A DNA stretch of 64,000 bases. Origin: Streptomyces sp. Ru72. GTDB lineage: Bacteria; Actinomycetota; Actinomycetes; Streptomycetales; Streptomycetaceae. The stretch lies in the NCBI RefSeq assembly GCF_002920635.1, contig NZ_PQSR01000028.1, positions 1 through 64,000 on the forward strand, written 5' to 3'. Each line of letters begins with the position of its first letter. Position 1 is the stretch's first letter. The position numbers were made by a program, and so were the translations under genes. Positions 1 through 9,311 of the stretch are shown piece after piece. Under the pieces are notes generated by a model. The model worked only from the letters and a program-made list of their open reading frames with translations. It ran no database searches and was not told the DNA's origin.

Positions 1-350
1 TTGGCTCCCTCTCCTTGAAACAAGCCGAGTTTAGGGACTGCCGACACGACGTTTCGACCCATCCCCAGTGGTGAGCTTGCCCACACGGAGCGTGAAACGA
101 GGCTCACTCAACCTGCGAAGTCCCTTGTCGCACCGCCGCACATGGGAATCCACCGGAAAACCCTAGCCCTCCGACGTGGTCAAGGTCTCTATGAAGTAGT
201 CCCGCCACCCGTCGTGTTTCTTTGTGGAGTCCCTACTAATGGCCCAACGAATCTTTGCTCCTGCCGGACCTCTTGTCCGAAGGTTTACCCGTTAGTAGCG
301 TTCGCGATGCTGAAGGAAACCAGAGGGCACTCGAAGGTGGGTGGAGGCCG
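1..350. other. Non-coding leader region without a supported gene
   Basis: No gene is supported here. The stretch is less GC-rich than the surrounding genes. Open frames crossing it lack the strong third-position G+C bias seen elsewhere; in the frame of the next gene the 32 codons before base 351 have only about 60 percent G or C in third position and include a TTA codon. It probably holds the promoter of the membrane protein that follows and the end of whatever lies to the left. Confidence 0.5.
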
Positions 351-884
351 GTGGTCCGCAGACCGGTGGCATGGGTCGTGGCGATCGTCCTCTTCGTGGA
401 GGCGTTCGGTGTCGCGCTGCTGAACTGGTTCCTCGGAGTGGTCGTCGACCGGCAGAACATGTCCATGGCCGGCGTCGATCCGCACGCCATGTCCGTGTCG
501 TCGAAGGCGGCCGGTGTCGTCTTCGGGCTCTACTTCGCGGTGTGCGGGCTGGCCGCCCTGCTGGTCGCCGTGCGCGACCGCGCGCCGTCCGGCATCTGGC
601 GCATCCTGCTGATCAGCGCCGCGGTGGTGCACGGCCTGCTCGGGGCGTTCGTGGTGGGCCTGGTCGGCTGGGGCGCGTTCGGGTTCATGATGGTGGTGCT
701 CGGGCTGATCCTGCTCACCCTGATGACGTACGACCGCCCGGGCGGTGCGGCGGCCGGTGCGCCGCCCGCCGGCGACGACCCGGAGGACGGCGACAGGGCC
801 GCGCGCCAGGCCCCGGAGCCCGCCGAGTCCCCGGAGCGGGCGGAACCCCTGGAGGGCGGCGGCCCCGCGCCCGTCACCCCCTGA
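351..884 (+). CDS. Four-segment integral membrane protein of unknown function
   Basis: A 177-residue protein with four hydrophobic segments (about residues 6-32, 53-73, 82-104 and 108-127) and a hydrophilic tail of about 45 residues rich in Pro, Ala, Asp and Glu that should be cytoplasmic. I do not recognise a functional family; similar four-helix proteins sit beside maf in other Streptomyces. The GTG at 351 was chosen because codon bias becomes typical only from there and a GGAGG lies just upstream (343-347), although its spacing of 3 nt is tight. A TTG at 255 in the same frame is the main alternative and would add 32 residues. The gene converges on maf. Confidence 0.7.
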   Translation: MVRRPVAWVVAIVLFVEAFGVALLNWFLGVVVDRQNMSMAGVDPHAMSVSSKAAGVVFGLYFAVCGLAALLVAVRDRAPSGIWRILLISAAVVHGLLGAFVVGLVGWGAFGFMMVVLGLILLTLMTYDRPGGAAAGAPPAGDDPEDGDRAARQAPEPAESPERAEPLEGGGPAPVTP

Positions 885-889
885 ACGTC

Positions 890-923
890 GCCCGGGCCCC
901 CGTCGACACGACAGAGCCCGGGC
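890..923. terminator. Hairpin between convergent membrane-protein gene and maf
   Basis: GCCCGGGC occurs at 890-897 and again at 916-923 and can pair across an 18-nt loop. It lies in the short gap between two convergent genes. There is no U-tract, which is usual in Streptomyces. The arms are themselves palindromic, so the fold is uncertain. Confidence 0.4.
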
Positions 924-932
924 CCGCCCCGC

Positions 933-1553
933 TCACCGCTCCCGCGGTGCCCACAACTCCGTGATGCCCACGCCCAGTTCGGCCAGCAGCCGGCGGATCA
1001 GGGGCAGCGAGATGCCGATGACGTTGCCGTGGTCGCCGTCGATGCCGTCGATGAAGGGCGCCGAGCGGCCGTCGAGCGTGAACGCTCCGGCGACGTGGAG
1101 AGGCTCGCCGGAGGCCACGTAGGCGGCGATCTCCTCGTCCGTCGGCTCACCGAAGCGGACCACGGTGGACGCGGTGGCGGACGCGTACCGCCCGCTGACC
1201 GTGTCGTAGACGCAGTGGCCGGTCTGGAGCGTGCCCGCCCGGCCGCGCATCGACTTCCAGCGGGCCGTCGCCTCCTCGGCGTCCGAGGGTTTGCCGAGGG
1301 CTTCGCCGTCCAGGTCGAGCACGGAGTCGCAGCCGATCACCAGGGCGCCCTTGACCTCGGGCTTCGCCGCCACGACGGAGGCCTTGGCCTCGGCGAGCGC
1401 GAGCGCGAGCTCGGCGGGGGTCGGAGCGGTGACGGCGTCCTCGTCGACCCCGCTGACGATCACCTCGGGGTCGAGCCCGGCCTGTCGGAGCAGTCCGAGC
1501 CGGGCGGGGGACTGGGAGGCGAGAACGAGACGGCGGCGCGGCTGATCGGTCAT
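933..1553 (-). CDS. maf: Maf family nucleotide pyrophosphatase
   Basis: This 206-residue protein matches the usual length of Maf/HAM1-fold nucleoside triphosphate pyrophosphatases. These cytoplasmic enzymes hydrolyse non-canonical or excess dTTP/UTP and related nucleotides to the monophosphate. The N-terminal signature LASQSPARLGLL (about residues 11-22) is the Maf phosphate-binding motif, and the conserved block VIGCDSVLDLDGEALGKP (about 72-89) holds the acidic catalytic residue. The ATG start follows normal spacing. It is the last gene of the leftward run pccB - accE - mmpB - maf, an arrangement common in Streptomyces. Confidence 0.93.
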   Translation of the reverse strand: MTDQPRRRLVLASQSPARLGLLRQAGLDPEVIVSGVDEDAVTAPTPAELALALAEAKASVVAAKPEVKGALVIGCDSVLDLDGEALGKPSDAEEATARWKSMRGRAGTLQTGHCVYDTVSGRYASATASTVVRFGEPTDEEIAAYVASGEPLHVAGAFTLDGRSAPFIDGIDGDHGNVIGISLPLIRRLLAELGVGITELWAPRER

Positions 1554-1575
1554 GCGCTCAGCGTATAGGCGGCCC

Positions 1576-1704
1576 TCACCTGGTGCCGATGATGATCATC
1601 GCCAGCACCATGGCCAGCGCCATGAGGACCCCCAGCCGCCTCAACATCTCCTGCGTCTCGCGGAGTTCCTCGGGCGGCTCGTTCTCGGGGTCGGACCACA
1701 GCAT
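1576..1704 (-). CDS. mmpB: Small morphogenic membrane protein MmpB-like
   Basis: A 42-residue protein beginning MLWSDPENEPPEEL: an acidic, proline-containing N-terminus, a short amphipathic stretch, then one transmembrane helix (about residues 25-40, rich in Leu, Ala, Met and Ile) and a basic end. It matches my memory of the short Streptomyces protein named MmpB, coded between accE and maf. An ATG three codons upstream (1713) is an alternative start giving 45 residues; GGAAGG lies very close to the chosen ATG. Much longer upstream extensions in the same frame are Arg-rich and have no coding character. Confidence 0.75.
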   Translation of the reverse strand: MLWSDPENEPPEELRETQEMLRRLGVLMALAMVLAMIIIGTR

Positions 1705-1919
1705 GCCTTCCATCGTCCGGCGGCGGGCCGCGGCGGCGCCTGAGTACCCGTACTCAACTTCTGCGCCGCCGCCGGGCCGTCCACCCGACTGCCGACGGCA
1801 CACGGCTTCGGCGGTCACCTGCACCGGACGGCGCGCGGTGCGCGGTGACGACCGAAGCCGTCGCGGACGTTGCCCGACGTCGTGCTCCCGCACCCCGGAC
1901 GTGGCCGAGGCGCCGCGGG

Positions 1920-2126
1920 TCAGCCGGGCCAGTAGGTCCGGGCCCAGGCTGTAGGGCCCGGCTGGGGGACGCGGTGGGCGGCGACACGGGCCGGGTCGGC
2001 CCAGGAGTCCCGCTGCGCCGCGCCGGACGGCGTGGCCGCCGCCGCCGCGGCGCGGACGCGGACCACCGCCAGGGCGGCGGCCAGCTCCTCCGGGGTCGGG
2101 TTGCCCCGTATGACCTTGATGTTCAT
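1920..2126 (-). CDS. accE: Acyl-CoA carboxylase epsilon subunit
   Basis: A 68-residue protein starting MNIKVIRGNPTPEELAAAL, the hallmark of actinobacterial AccE/PccE epsilon subunits: a conserved RGNPTPEELAAL helix, an Ala-rich linker and a conserved W-x-R end (PTAWARTYWPG). Epsilon binds the alpha-beta carboxylase complex and raises its activity. The stop codon of pccB lies about 23 bp upstream of its start, so the two subunits are almost certainly co-transcribed. The biotinylated alpha subunit is not in this window; in S. coelicolor accA2 lies just beyond maf. Confidence 0.93.
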   Translation of the reverse strand: MNIKVIRGNPTPEELAAALAVVRVRAAAAAATPSGAAQRDSWADPARVAAHRVPQPGPTAWARTYWPG

Positions 2127-2149
2127 GACGGCTCCCAAAGGTCCCGGGG

Positions 2150-3733
<1,584 letters not shown>

Positions 3734-3892
3734 CGGGATGCGGCTCCCTGCCTGCTCAAGTGGGGACGTGAGGGTGAGGTGCTACCTGTACGTGCTGTAA
3801 GTGCTCAGAAGAAGGAACGGTTACTCATCCGTAGCGTAGTGCTGTGCCTACCGATCGGCAGTGCGGCGTTTACCACACCTAGGGTGGCTTGC

Positions 3893-4786
3893 ATGATGCC
3901 GCGAGATTCCTCCGACGCGAACGACAGGTCGAACGGTGCCGCAGGCGGTGGCAGCCGTTGGTCCGACCTCGACCGCCCGCCCCTGAACACCGCCGCGCTG
4001 CGCCGGGGGCTGGTGCGCGAGGGCGGGCTGTGGACCGGGGTCGACGTGGTGCAGCGCACCGGGTCCACCAACACCGACCTGGTCGCCCGCGCCACGGCCG
4101 GTCAGGCCGCCGAGGGCGCCGTCCTGGTCGCCGAGGAGCAGAACGCGGGGCGCGGGCGGCTGGACCGGGTCTGGACGGCTCCGCCCCGCTCCGGGCTGTT
4201 CTTCTCCGTCCTGCTCAACCCTGCTGAGGTGCCCGTGGCCAGGTGGGGCTGGCTGCCGCTGCTCGCCGGAGTCGCCGTCGCGACCGGTCTCGCGCAGGCG
4301 GCCGGCGTCGACACGGCACTCAAGTGGCCCAACGACGTGCTGGTCACCGTGGGCGGGGAGGAGCGCAAGACCGGCGGGATCCTCGCGGAGCGGGCCGGGA
4401 ACGAGGGCGTCGTCATCGGCGTCGGTATCAACGTCACCCTGCGCCAGGACGAGCTGCCGGTGCCCACGGCGGGCTCCCTGGCCCTGGCGGGCGCCCGCAC
4501 CACCGACCGCGACCCGCTGCTGCGTGCGGTGCTGCGCTCCCTTGAGGACTGGTACGGCCGCTGGCGCGCCGCGAACGGCGACCCGGCCGCGAGCGGTCTG
4601 CAGGAGACGTACGCGGCGGGGAGCGCGACCCTGGGCCGCCGGGTCCGCGCGGAACTCCCGGGCAACCGCTCGATCACGGGGGAGGCGGTGGCGATCGACG
4701 GTGACGGGCGGCTCGTACTGGCGACGGAGGAAGGGGTGCAGGAGCCGGTGGGCGCCGGGGATGTCGTGCACCTGCGGTCGGCCTGA
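3893..4786 (+). CDS. birA: Biotin--[acyl-CoA carboxylase] ligase
   Basis: A 297-residue class I biotin protein ligase that makes biotinyl-AMP and attaches biotin to the carboxylase alpha subunit. The catalytic core is clear: GRGRLDRVW (biotin-binding loop), KWPNDVLV, and KTGGILAE with the catalytic lysine of the KWPND motif, followed by the C-terminal SH3-like domain. There is no N-terminal DNA-binding domain, so it should not repress transcription itself; the first 40 residues are hydrophilic and variable. The ATG pair at 3893/3896 follows AGGGTGG. It is divergent from pccB with a 159-bp gap that must hold both promoters. Confidence 0.93.
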   Translation: MMPRDSSDANDRSNGAAGGGSRWSDLDRPPLNTAALRRGLVREGGLWTGVDVVQRTGSTNTDLVARATAGQAAEGAVLVAEEQNAGRGRLDRVWTAPPRSGLFFSVLLNPAEVPVARWGWLPLLAGVAVATGLAQAAGVDTALKWPNDVLVTVGGEERKTGGILAERAGNEGVVIGVGINVTLRQDELPVPTAGSLALAGARTTDRDPLLRAVLRSLEDWYGRWRAANGDPAASGLQETYAAGSATLGRRVRAELPGNRSITGEAVAIDGDGRLVLATEEGVQEPVGAGDVVHLRSA

Positions 4787-4837
4787 AGGGACGGTGCTGC
4801 TCGGCGTGGGGCGGGCAGTCCCGCCCGTCTGGGGGTC

Positions 4838-4858
4838 CCCCTGCTCGAAGAGCTCGGG
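4838..4858. repeat. Dispersed short repeat, copy 1
   Basis: A 21-bp stretch centred on ctgctcgaagagctcg that reappears exactly at 7984-8004, in both cases in an intergenic gap and flanked by runs of G or C. The core GAGC/GCTC arms are self-complementary. Similar small GC-rich palindromic units are scattered through Streptomyces genomes. Confidence 0.6.
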
Positions 4859-4898
4859 GTAGTGCGAGGACGAGGCCGTTCAGGCCGATCGGGGGCCT

Positions 4899-4913
4899 GG
4901 GGGCGGAGCCCCC
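4899..4913. terminator. Short GC hairpin downstream of birA
   Basis: GGGGGC and GCCCCC pair across a GGA loop about 110 bp after the birA stop. It is a plausible terminator or part of the same dispersed repeat family as the element at 4838. Nothing else is seen in the 263-bp gap before the cyclase gene. Confidence 0.35.
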
Positions 4914-5049
4914 GGAACGGTCACCCCGGTGCCGGGTGCACACCCGGCGCCGGGGACGTAACGGCCGCTGAGGAGTGAGCTACCGCACACCTGCCGTAGA
5001 GTTGACCGCGGTCGATACCTGACCGCGGCAGATCGGAAGGGCAGCACGC

Positions 5050-6189
5050 GTGACCGTCGACGACACGGGCTCGGGCACGGGCGTACACCCCGCCCCCGAC
5101 GGTGAACCGGGGCGCGACGCACACGCCGAGTCCGAGGAGAACCCCCTCGCGCTCCGCCTCGAGCAGCTCATCCTGGGGGCCGAGCGCCGTTACACCCCCT
5201 TCCAGGCGGCCCGCAGCGCGGGCGTGTCGATGGAACTGGCGTCCCGCTTCTGGCGGGCCATGGGCTTCGCCGACATAGGCCAGGCCAGGGCCCTGACCGA
5301 GGCCGACGTCCTCGCCCTGCGGCGCCTGGCCGGTCTCGTCGAGGCCGGACTGCTCAGCGAGGCCATGGCCGTGCAGGTGGCCCGCTCCACCGGGCAGACG
5401 ACCGCCCGCCTGGCCGAGTGGCAGATCGACTCCTTCCTGGAGGGCCTGACCGAGCCGCCCGAGCCCGGCATGACCCGCACCGAGGTGACGTACCCGCTGG
5501 TCGAGCTGCTCCTGCCGGAGCTGGAGGAGTTCCTCGTCTACGTCTGGCGGCGCCAGCTCGCCGCCGCCACCGGCCGGGTGGTGCAGGCCGCGGACGACGA
5601 GGAGATGGTCGACCGCCGCCTCGCCGTCGGCTTCGCGGACCTGGTCGGCTTCACCCGGCTGACGCGCCGCATGGAGGAGGAGGAGCTCGGCGAACTCGTT
5701 GAGGCGTTCGAGACCACCGCGGCCGACCTGGTCGCCGCGCACGGCGGCCGGCTCATCAAGACGCTCGGCGACGAGGTCCTGTACGCGGCGGACGACGCCG
5801 GCATCGCCGCGGAGATCGCCCTGCGCCTGATCGAGACCATGGCGAACGACGAGACCATGCCGGAGCTGCGGGTCGGCATCGCCTTCGGCACGGTCACCAC
5901 CCGGATGGGCGATGTCTTCGGTACGACGGTGAACCTGGCGAGCCGGCTCACCTCGATAGCGCCCCGCGACGCCGTCCTGGTGGACCATGACTTCGCGGAG
6001 GAGCTGATCCGCACGGCAGAGGCCCCCGCCTCCGAGACGGAGGCCGCGGAGGCCGCGGCCGCCGCCGAGAAGGAGGGCAAGGAGCCGCCCACCTACCGCT
6101 TCGCGCTCCAGCCGATGTGGCAGCGGCCGGTGCGCGGCCTCGGCGTGATCGAGCCGTGGTTGCTGACCCGGCGGGACGGGTCGGCGTAG
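5050..6189 (+). CDS. cya: Class III adenylate cyclase
   Basis: A 379-residue soluble protein with a class III cyclase domain at about residues 180-330, making cAMP from ATP. The two metal-binding aspartates are at about residue 197 (FADLVGFT) and 241 (KTLGDEVL). The lysine of the IKTLGDE block specifies adenine, and the NLASR block supplies the transition-state arginine. The N-terminal 180 residues contain a helical, HTH-like region (about 35-120) that may be regulatory. There is no transmembrane segment. The GTG start at 5050 opens frame bias correctly. The Streptomyces orthologue makes the cAMP needed for germination and differentiation; that role here is inference from family and synteny. 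Confidence 0.9.
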   Translation: MTVDDTGSGTGVHPAPDGEPGRDAHAESEENPLALRLEQLILGAERRYTPFQAARSAGVSMELASRFWRAMGFADIGQARALTEADVLALRRLAGLVEAGLLSEAMAVQVARSTGQTTARLAEWQIDSFLEGLTEPPEPGMTRTEVTYPLVELLLPELEEFLVYVWRRQLAAATGRVVQAADDEEMVDRRLAVGFADLVGFTRLTRRMEEEELGELVEAFETTAADLVAAHGGRLIKTLGDEVLYAADDAGIAAEIALRLIETMANDETMPELRVGIAFGTVTTRMGDVFGTTVNLASRLTSIAPRDAVLVDHDFAEELIRTAEAPASETEAAEAAAAAEKEGKEPPTYRFALQPMWQRPVRGLGVIEPWLLTRRDGSA

Positions 6190-6219
6190 GCGCTCCTTCC
6201 GCCCTCGGGGCCGGTGCGC

Positions 6220-6807
6220 TCACAGGCCGTGGACGCACAGCCCCACGAGCGGTACGCACAGGCCCGGGGGGTCCGAGGCGGCCGGTGCCGACGGCGCAGG
6301 TGCCTGAGTGGTCGCGGTCGGGGACGGGGCGGACGGCGGCGCGGCAGTCGTCGTGACCGGGGGCCCGGGCGTTCGTGAACGTGAAGCCGTGGGCGTCGAG
6401 GGTGCCTCCGGGATGCCGGTCGCGGGGTCCGTGACCCGCGGCGGCGGCGTGGCCGTACGCCCGGACGGGCTCGCGCCGCCCGACACGGCCGGCAGCGCGT
6501 CGGCCCTTCCCTTGAAGGCGGTCGTCGAGGGCCCCGCGGTCCCCTTGGACGGTACGCCCCCGGCCGTCGGCGCGGTCCGGCCGGGGCCGATCCGGGGCTC
6601 GGCCTCCGCGGTGCCGCCCCCGCCCGTCACCGACTCGGGTGCCAGGCGTACGAGGCTCAGGGCCCCGGCGGCGAGCGCGAACCCCCCGACGGCGAGCGCC
6701 AGGCGCCGGCGGCGCGGCCTGCGGTGCCGGCCCACCGGGCGGAACCACACGGGGCCGGAGCCGTGGTGCACCGTCGTCGTGGTGTCGTCGGTGGCCGTGT
6801 CCGTCAT
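6220..6807 (-). CDS. Single-pass membrane or secreted Pro/Thr-rich protein
   Basis: A 195-residue protein with an Arg-rich cytoplasmic stretch (about residues 23-35), one hydrophobic segment (about 36-52) and a long low-complexity exterior region rich in Pro, Thr, Ser, Ala and Gly. It ends in a short hydrophobic tail carrying two cysteines in LCVPLVGLCVHGL. The tail could form a disulfide or a small capping motif; I do not recognise it. The ATG at 6807 has GGAGGG upstream. The function is unknown; the shape suggests a surface or cell-wall protein. It converges with the cyclase gene, 30 bp away. Confidence 0.8.
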   Translation of the reverse strand: MTDTATDDTTTTVHHGSGPVWFRPVGRHRRPRRRRLALAVGGFALAAGALSLVRLAPESVTGGGGTAEAEPRIGPGRTAPTAGGVPSKGTAGPSTTAFKGRADALPAVSGGASPSGRTATPPPRVTDPATGIPEAPSTPTASRSRTPGPPVTTTAAPPSAPSPTATTQAPAPSAPAASDPPGLCVPLVGLCVHGL

Positions 6808-7008
6808 TGCCCGTCCCTCCCCGGTCGCCCGCACTCCCCCAAGTGCCGTAGCGGTGCGCAGATTATGTGGGGATGGGGGGCGGGCGATGCGGAGATGACT
6901 CGAATTCACCCGAACGGGGACAGGGGCCGGTCAATGGCCCACACCCGCCGAAGGTGCGCGGCGGCTTTCGCGGGGCCGCCTCGGCTGCGATGATCGGGGC
7001 GTCGTGTA

Positions 7009-7024
7009 GTTAACCCGCGTTAAC
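7009..7024. promoter_or_regulatory. Candidate operator upstream of enoyl-CoA hydratase gene
   Basis: The hyphenated repeat GTTAACCCGCGTTAAC lies immediately upstream of the ribosome binding site (GGGAGG) of the hydratase gene, in a gap of about 230 bp from the divergent membrane-protein gene. Two copies of GTTAAC separated by 4 bp form an inverted repeat well placed for a TetR- or GntR-type repressor. No regulator gene is adjacent. Confidence 0.45.
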
Positions 7025-7036
7025 CGGGAGGGTGTC

Positions 7037-7843
7037 ATGGCGGAGCAGGGGGACGAGCGGCGGTTCGGCGAGTACGTCGTCGTACGGCGGCACGGGTATG
7101 TCGCGGAGCTGGCACTGGACCGGCCCAAGGCGATGAACGCGGTGTCCACGGACATGGCCCGCTCGATCGCCGCCGCGTGCGCGCACCTGGCCGCCGACCG
7201 GGACGCCCGGGTGACGGTGGTGACGTCGACGCACGAGCGGGCGTTCTGCGTGGGCGCGGACCTGAAGGAGCGCAACTCCTTCACGGACGCCGACCTGATG
7301 CGCCAGCGCCCCCTCGCCCGCGCCGCCTACACCGGCGTCCTGGAGCTGCCGATGCCCACGATCGCCGCCGTACACGGCTTCGCGCTGGGCGGCGGCTTCG
7401 AGCTGGCCCTGTCCTGCGACCTGATCGTGGCGGACGTAACGGCGGTGGTGGGGCTGCCCGAGGTGTCCGTGGGGGTCATCCCCGGCGGCGGCGGTACGCA
7501 GCTGCTGCCCCGCCGGGTGGGCGCCGCGCGCGCCGCGGAGCTGATCTTCACGGCCCGGCGTCTGGAGGCGGCCGAGGCGCGGGAGCTGGGCCTGGTCGAC
7601 GACCTGGTACCGGAGGGCCGGGACCGTGAGGAGGCGCTCGCCCTGGCCGCCCGTATCGCCGCGAACTCCCCGGTCGGCCTGCGCGCCGCGAAGCGCGCCC
7701 TACGGCTCGGCCACGGCCTGGACCTGCGCACCGGTCTGGAGGTCGAGGACGCGGCATGGCGCTCGGTGGCGTTCTCCGGCGACCGCGCGGAAGGCGTGGC
7801 CGCCTTCAACGAGAAGCGCACGCCGCAGTGGCCGGGGGAGTAG
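7037..7843 (+). CDS. Enoyl-CoA hydratase/isomerase family protein
   Basis: A 268-residue crotonase-fold enzyme of normal length. Oxyanion-hole segments are visible as AFCVGADLKER (about residues 71-81) and HGFALGGGFELAL (about 113-125), and the glutamate region as PEVSVGVIPGGGGTQ (about 141-155). The two Glu-containing blocks typical of hydratases are present, so 2-trans-enoyl-CoA hydration in fatty-acid beta-oxidation is likely, but crotonase folds also do isomerisation and hydrolysis. The ATG follows GGGAGG at good spacing. It stands alone, with a candidate operator overlapping its leader. Confidence 0.88.
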   Translation: MAEQGDERRFGEYVVVRRHGYVAELALDRPKAMNAVSTDMARSIAAACAHLAADRDARVTVVTSTHERAFCVGADLKERNSFTDADLMRQRPLARAAYTGVLELPMPTIAAVHGFALGGGFELALSCDLIVADVTAVVGLPEVSVGVIPGGGGTQLLPRRVGAARAAELIFTARRLEAAEARELGLVDDLVPEGRDREEALALAARIAANSPVGLRAAKRALRLGHGLDLRTGLEVEDAAWRSVAFSGDRAEGVAAFNEKRTPQWPGE

Positions 7844-7878
7844 CGGACGGGTGCGGGCGCCGCGACGCGGCGAAGATC

Positions 7879-7904
7879 CGCGACACGACCCGGGGTGTGT
7901 CGCG
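7879..7904. terminator. Hairpin after the enoyl-CoA hydratase gene
   Basis: CGCGACAC at 7879-7886 can pair with GTGTCGCG at 7897-7904 across a 10-nt loop, about 35 bp after the stop codon. It is a modest stem and a plausible terminator. Confidence 0.4.
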
Positions 7905-7950
7905 AACGTCCCGTCGTTCGCCCGAAGGGCGGACATTACGGCGTCGGTGT

Positions 7951-7980
7951 GCTGTGGGGTGCTGTGGGGTGCTGTGGGGG
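7951..7980. repeat. Three tandem 10-bp units
   Basis: The 10-mer gctgtggggt occurs three times in a row, the last with a G for the final T. It lies in the gap before the GGDEF gene and directly precedes the second copy of the dispersed repeat. Likely slippage-prone non-coding DNA. Confidence 0.7.
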
Positions 7981-7983
7981 CGT

Positions 7984-8004
7984 CCCCTGCTCGAAGAGCT
8001 CGGG
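7984..8004. repeat. Dispersed short repeat, copy 2
   Basis: Same 21-bp sequence as 4838-4858, in the same orientation, in an intergenic position about 60 bp upstream of the GGDEF gene start. Confidence 0.6.
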
Positions 8005-8064
8005 TGAGGCTGCGCGGCCTCGCGAGGCAGGCGGGACCTTCGTGACACGCCCTAGCCTGTAGTC

Positions 8065-9201
8065 GTGGCTGAGGACAGTCGGCTGAGGGCCGTGGTGGCG
8101 CTGGCGCAGGGCATGGCGGCGGCGCACACTCCGCGCGAGGCCTGGCGGGCCGCCGCGCTGGGCGCGTGCCGGGCGCTCGCCGGGAACTTCGCCGCGCTGT
8201 CGGTGTGGGAGAGGGAGGCCGGACGGCTGCGGGTCCTCGTCAACGTGGGGGAGCGCGCGCCCGAGGAGGAGGAGTTCCCCGAGCACGAGGCCTACCCCGT
8301 GCACCAGTTCCCGGAGATCACCGAGTTCCTGCACGAGCGCTGGGCGGGCGGCGGCGACCCGAGCGCCTGGGTGGAGACCGCCGAGGGGCCGGCCGCGGGC
8401 CGCGCCGGATACTGCCACCAGCGGGTCGCGGCGCTGCGCCGGCGCGGCCGGGGCTGCTGTGTCGTCGCGCCCGTGGTGCTGCACGGCCGCGCCTGGGGCG
8501 AACTGTATGTGGCGCGTGCGGCCGGTGCGCCCGCCTTCGACGGCGAGGACGCCGACTTCGCCACCGTCCTCGCCTCCGTGGTGGCCGCCGGCATCGCGCA
8601 GACCGAGCGCCTGGAGGAGGCCCGAAGGCTCGCGTTCACCGACGCCCTCACCGGCCTCGCCAACCGCCGTGCCGTCGACGTGCGTCTGGAGGAGGCGATC
8701 GAACAGCACCGGGCCGACGGGGTCGTGGTCTCGCTCGTCGTCTGCGACGTCAACGGGCTCAAGCGGGTCAACGACACACAGGGGCACGCCGTGGGCGACC
8801 GGCTGCTGGAACGTTTCGGGTCGGTGCTGTCGCTGTGCGGCGCCATGCTGCCGGGTGCGCTGGTCGCCCGCCTCGGCGGTGACGAGTTCTGCCTGCTGGC
8901 GGTGGGCCCGTCGGCCGACGAGGTGGTGCGTGCCGCCGACGAGGTGTGTCGCCGGGCCGCCGAACTGGAGATCGGCGACGGTGTGGCCTGCGGGGTCGCC
9001 TCCACCCAGGACCCGATCGGCCCGGTCCGTTCGGCCCGCCGGCTGTTCCGGCTCGCCGACGCGGCCCAGTACCGGGCGAAGGCGCTGCACGCCGCGAAGC
9101 CCGTGGTCGCGGGCCGCGAAGGGCCGGAGGACCCGGTCGTGCGCCTGGCCGACGAGCCGCCGCCCTCCGGGGAGCGCCGCAGGTTCCGTGGCCGGCACTG
9201 A
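8065..9201 (+). CDS. GAF-GGDEF protein, likely diguanylate cyclase
   Basis: A 378-residue cytoplasmic protein: an N-terminal GAF-type sensor domain (about residues 5-175) and a C-terminal GGDEF domain (about 185-345) that would make c-di-GMP from GTP. The active-site signature RLGGDEF is intact (GGDEF at about 271-275), as is the DALTGLANRRA entry motif. No RxxD product-inhibition site is seen five residues upstream, so feedback control by that route is not expected. There is no membrane segment. By domain order and synteny it looks like the Streptomyces protein called CdgE, but I am not sure of the name. The GTG start lies about 12 bp after a TAGCCT box, so the message may be nearly leaderless. 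Confidence 0.88.
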   Translation: MAEDSRLRAVVALAQGMAAAHTPREAWRAAALGACRALAGNFAALSVWEREAGRLRVLVNVGERAPEEEEFPEHEAYPVHQFPEITEFLHERWAGGGDPSAWVETAEGPAAGRAGYCHQRVAALRRRGRGCCVVAPVVLHGRAWGELYVARAAGAPAFDGEDADFATVLASVVAAGIAQTERLEEARRLAFTDALTGLANRRAVDVRLEEAIEQHRADGVVVSLVVCDVNGLKRVNDTQGHAVGDRLLERFGSVLSLCGAMLPGALVARLGGDEFCLLAVGPSADEVVRAADEVCRRAAELEIGDGVACGVASTQDPIGPVRSARRLFRLADAAQYRAKALHAAKPVVAGREGPEDPVVRLADEPPPSGERRRFRGRH

Positions 9202-9311
9202 GCGGGCACGGGTCGGGACGGGCTCGGCACGGGCTCGGCGCGGGGTCGGGTAAGGGGTGAACCGCCACCCCACTGGTGACATCTTCGAATTCACTGCGTA
9301 CGCTCCTGAAT

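Noticed and set aside
255..350. Upstream TTG start with a TTA (bldA-type) codon for the first membrane protein
   Set aside because: Third-position G+C in these 32 codons is only about 60 percent, so I judged them non-coding and did not claim bldA control.
7806..8048. Small minus-strand frame across the gap after the enoyl-CoA hydratase gene
   Set aside because: It covers tandem repeats and the dispersed repeat and lacks coding bias.
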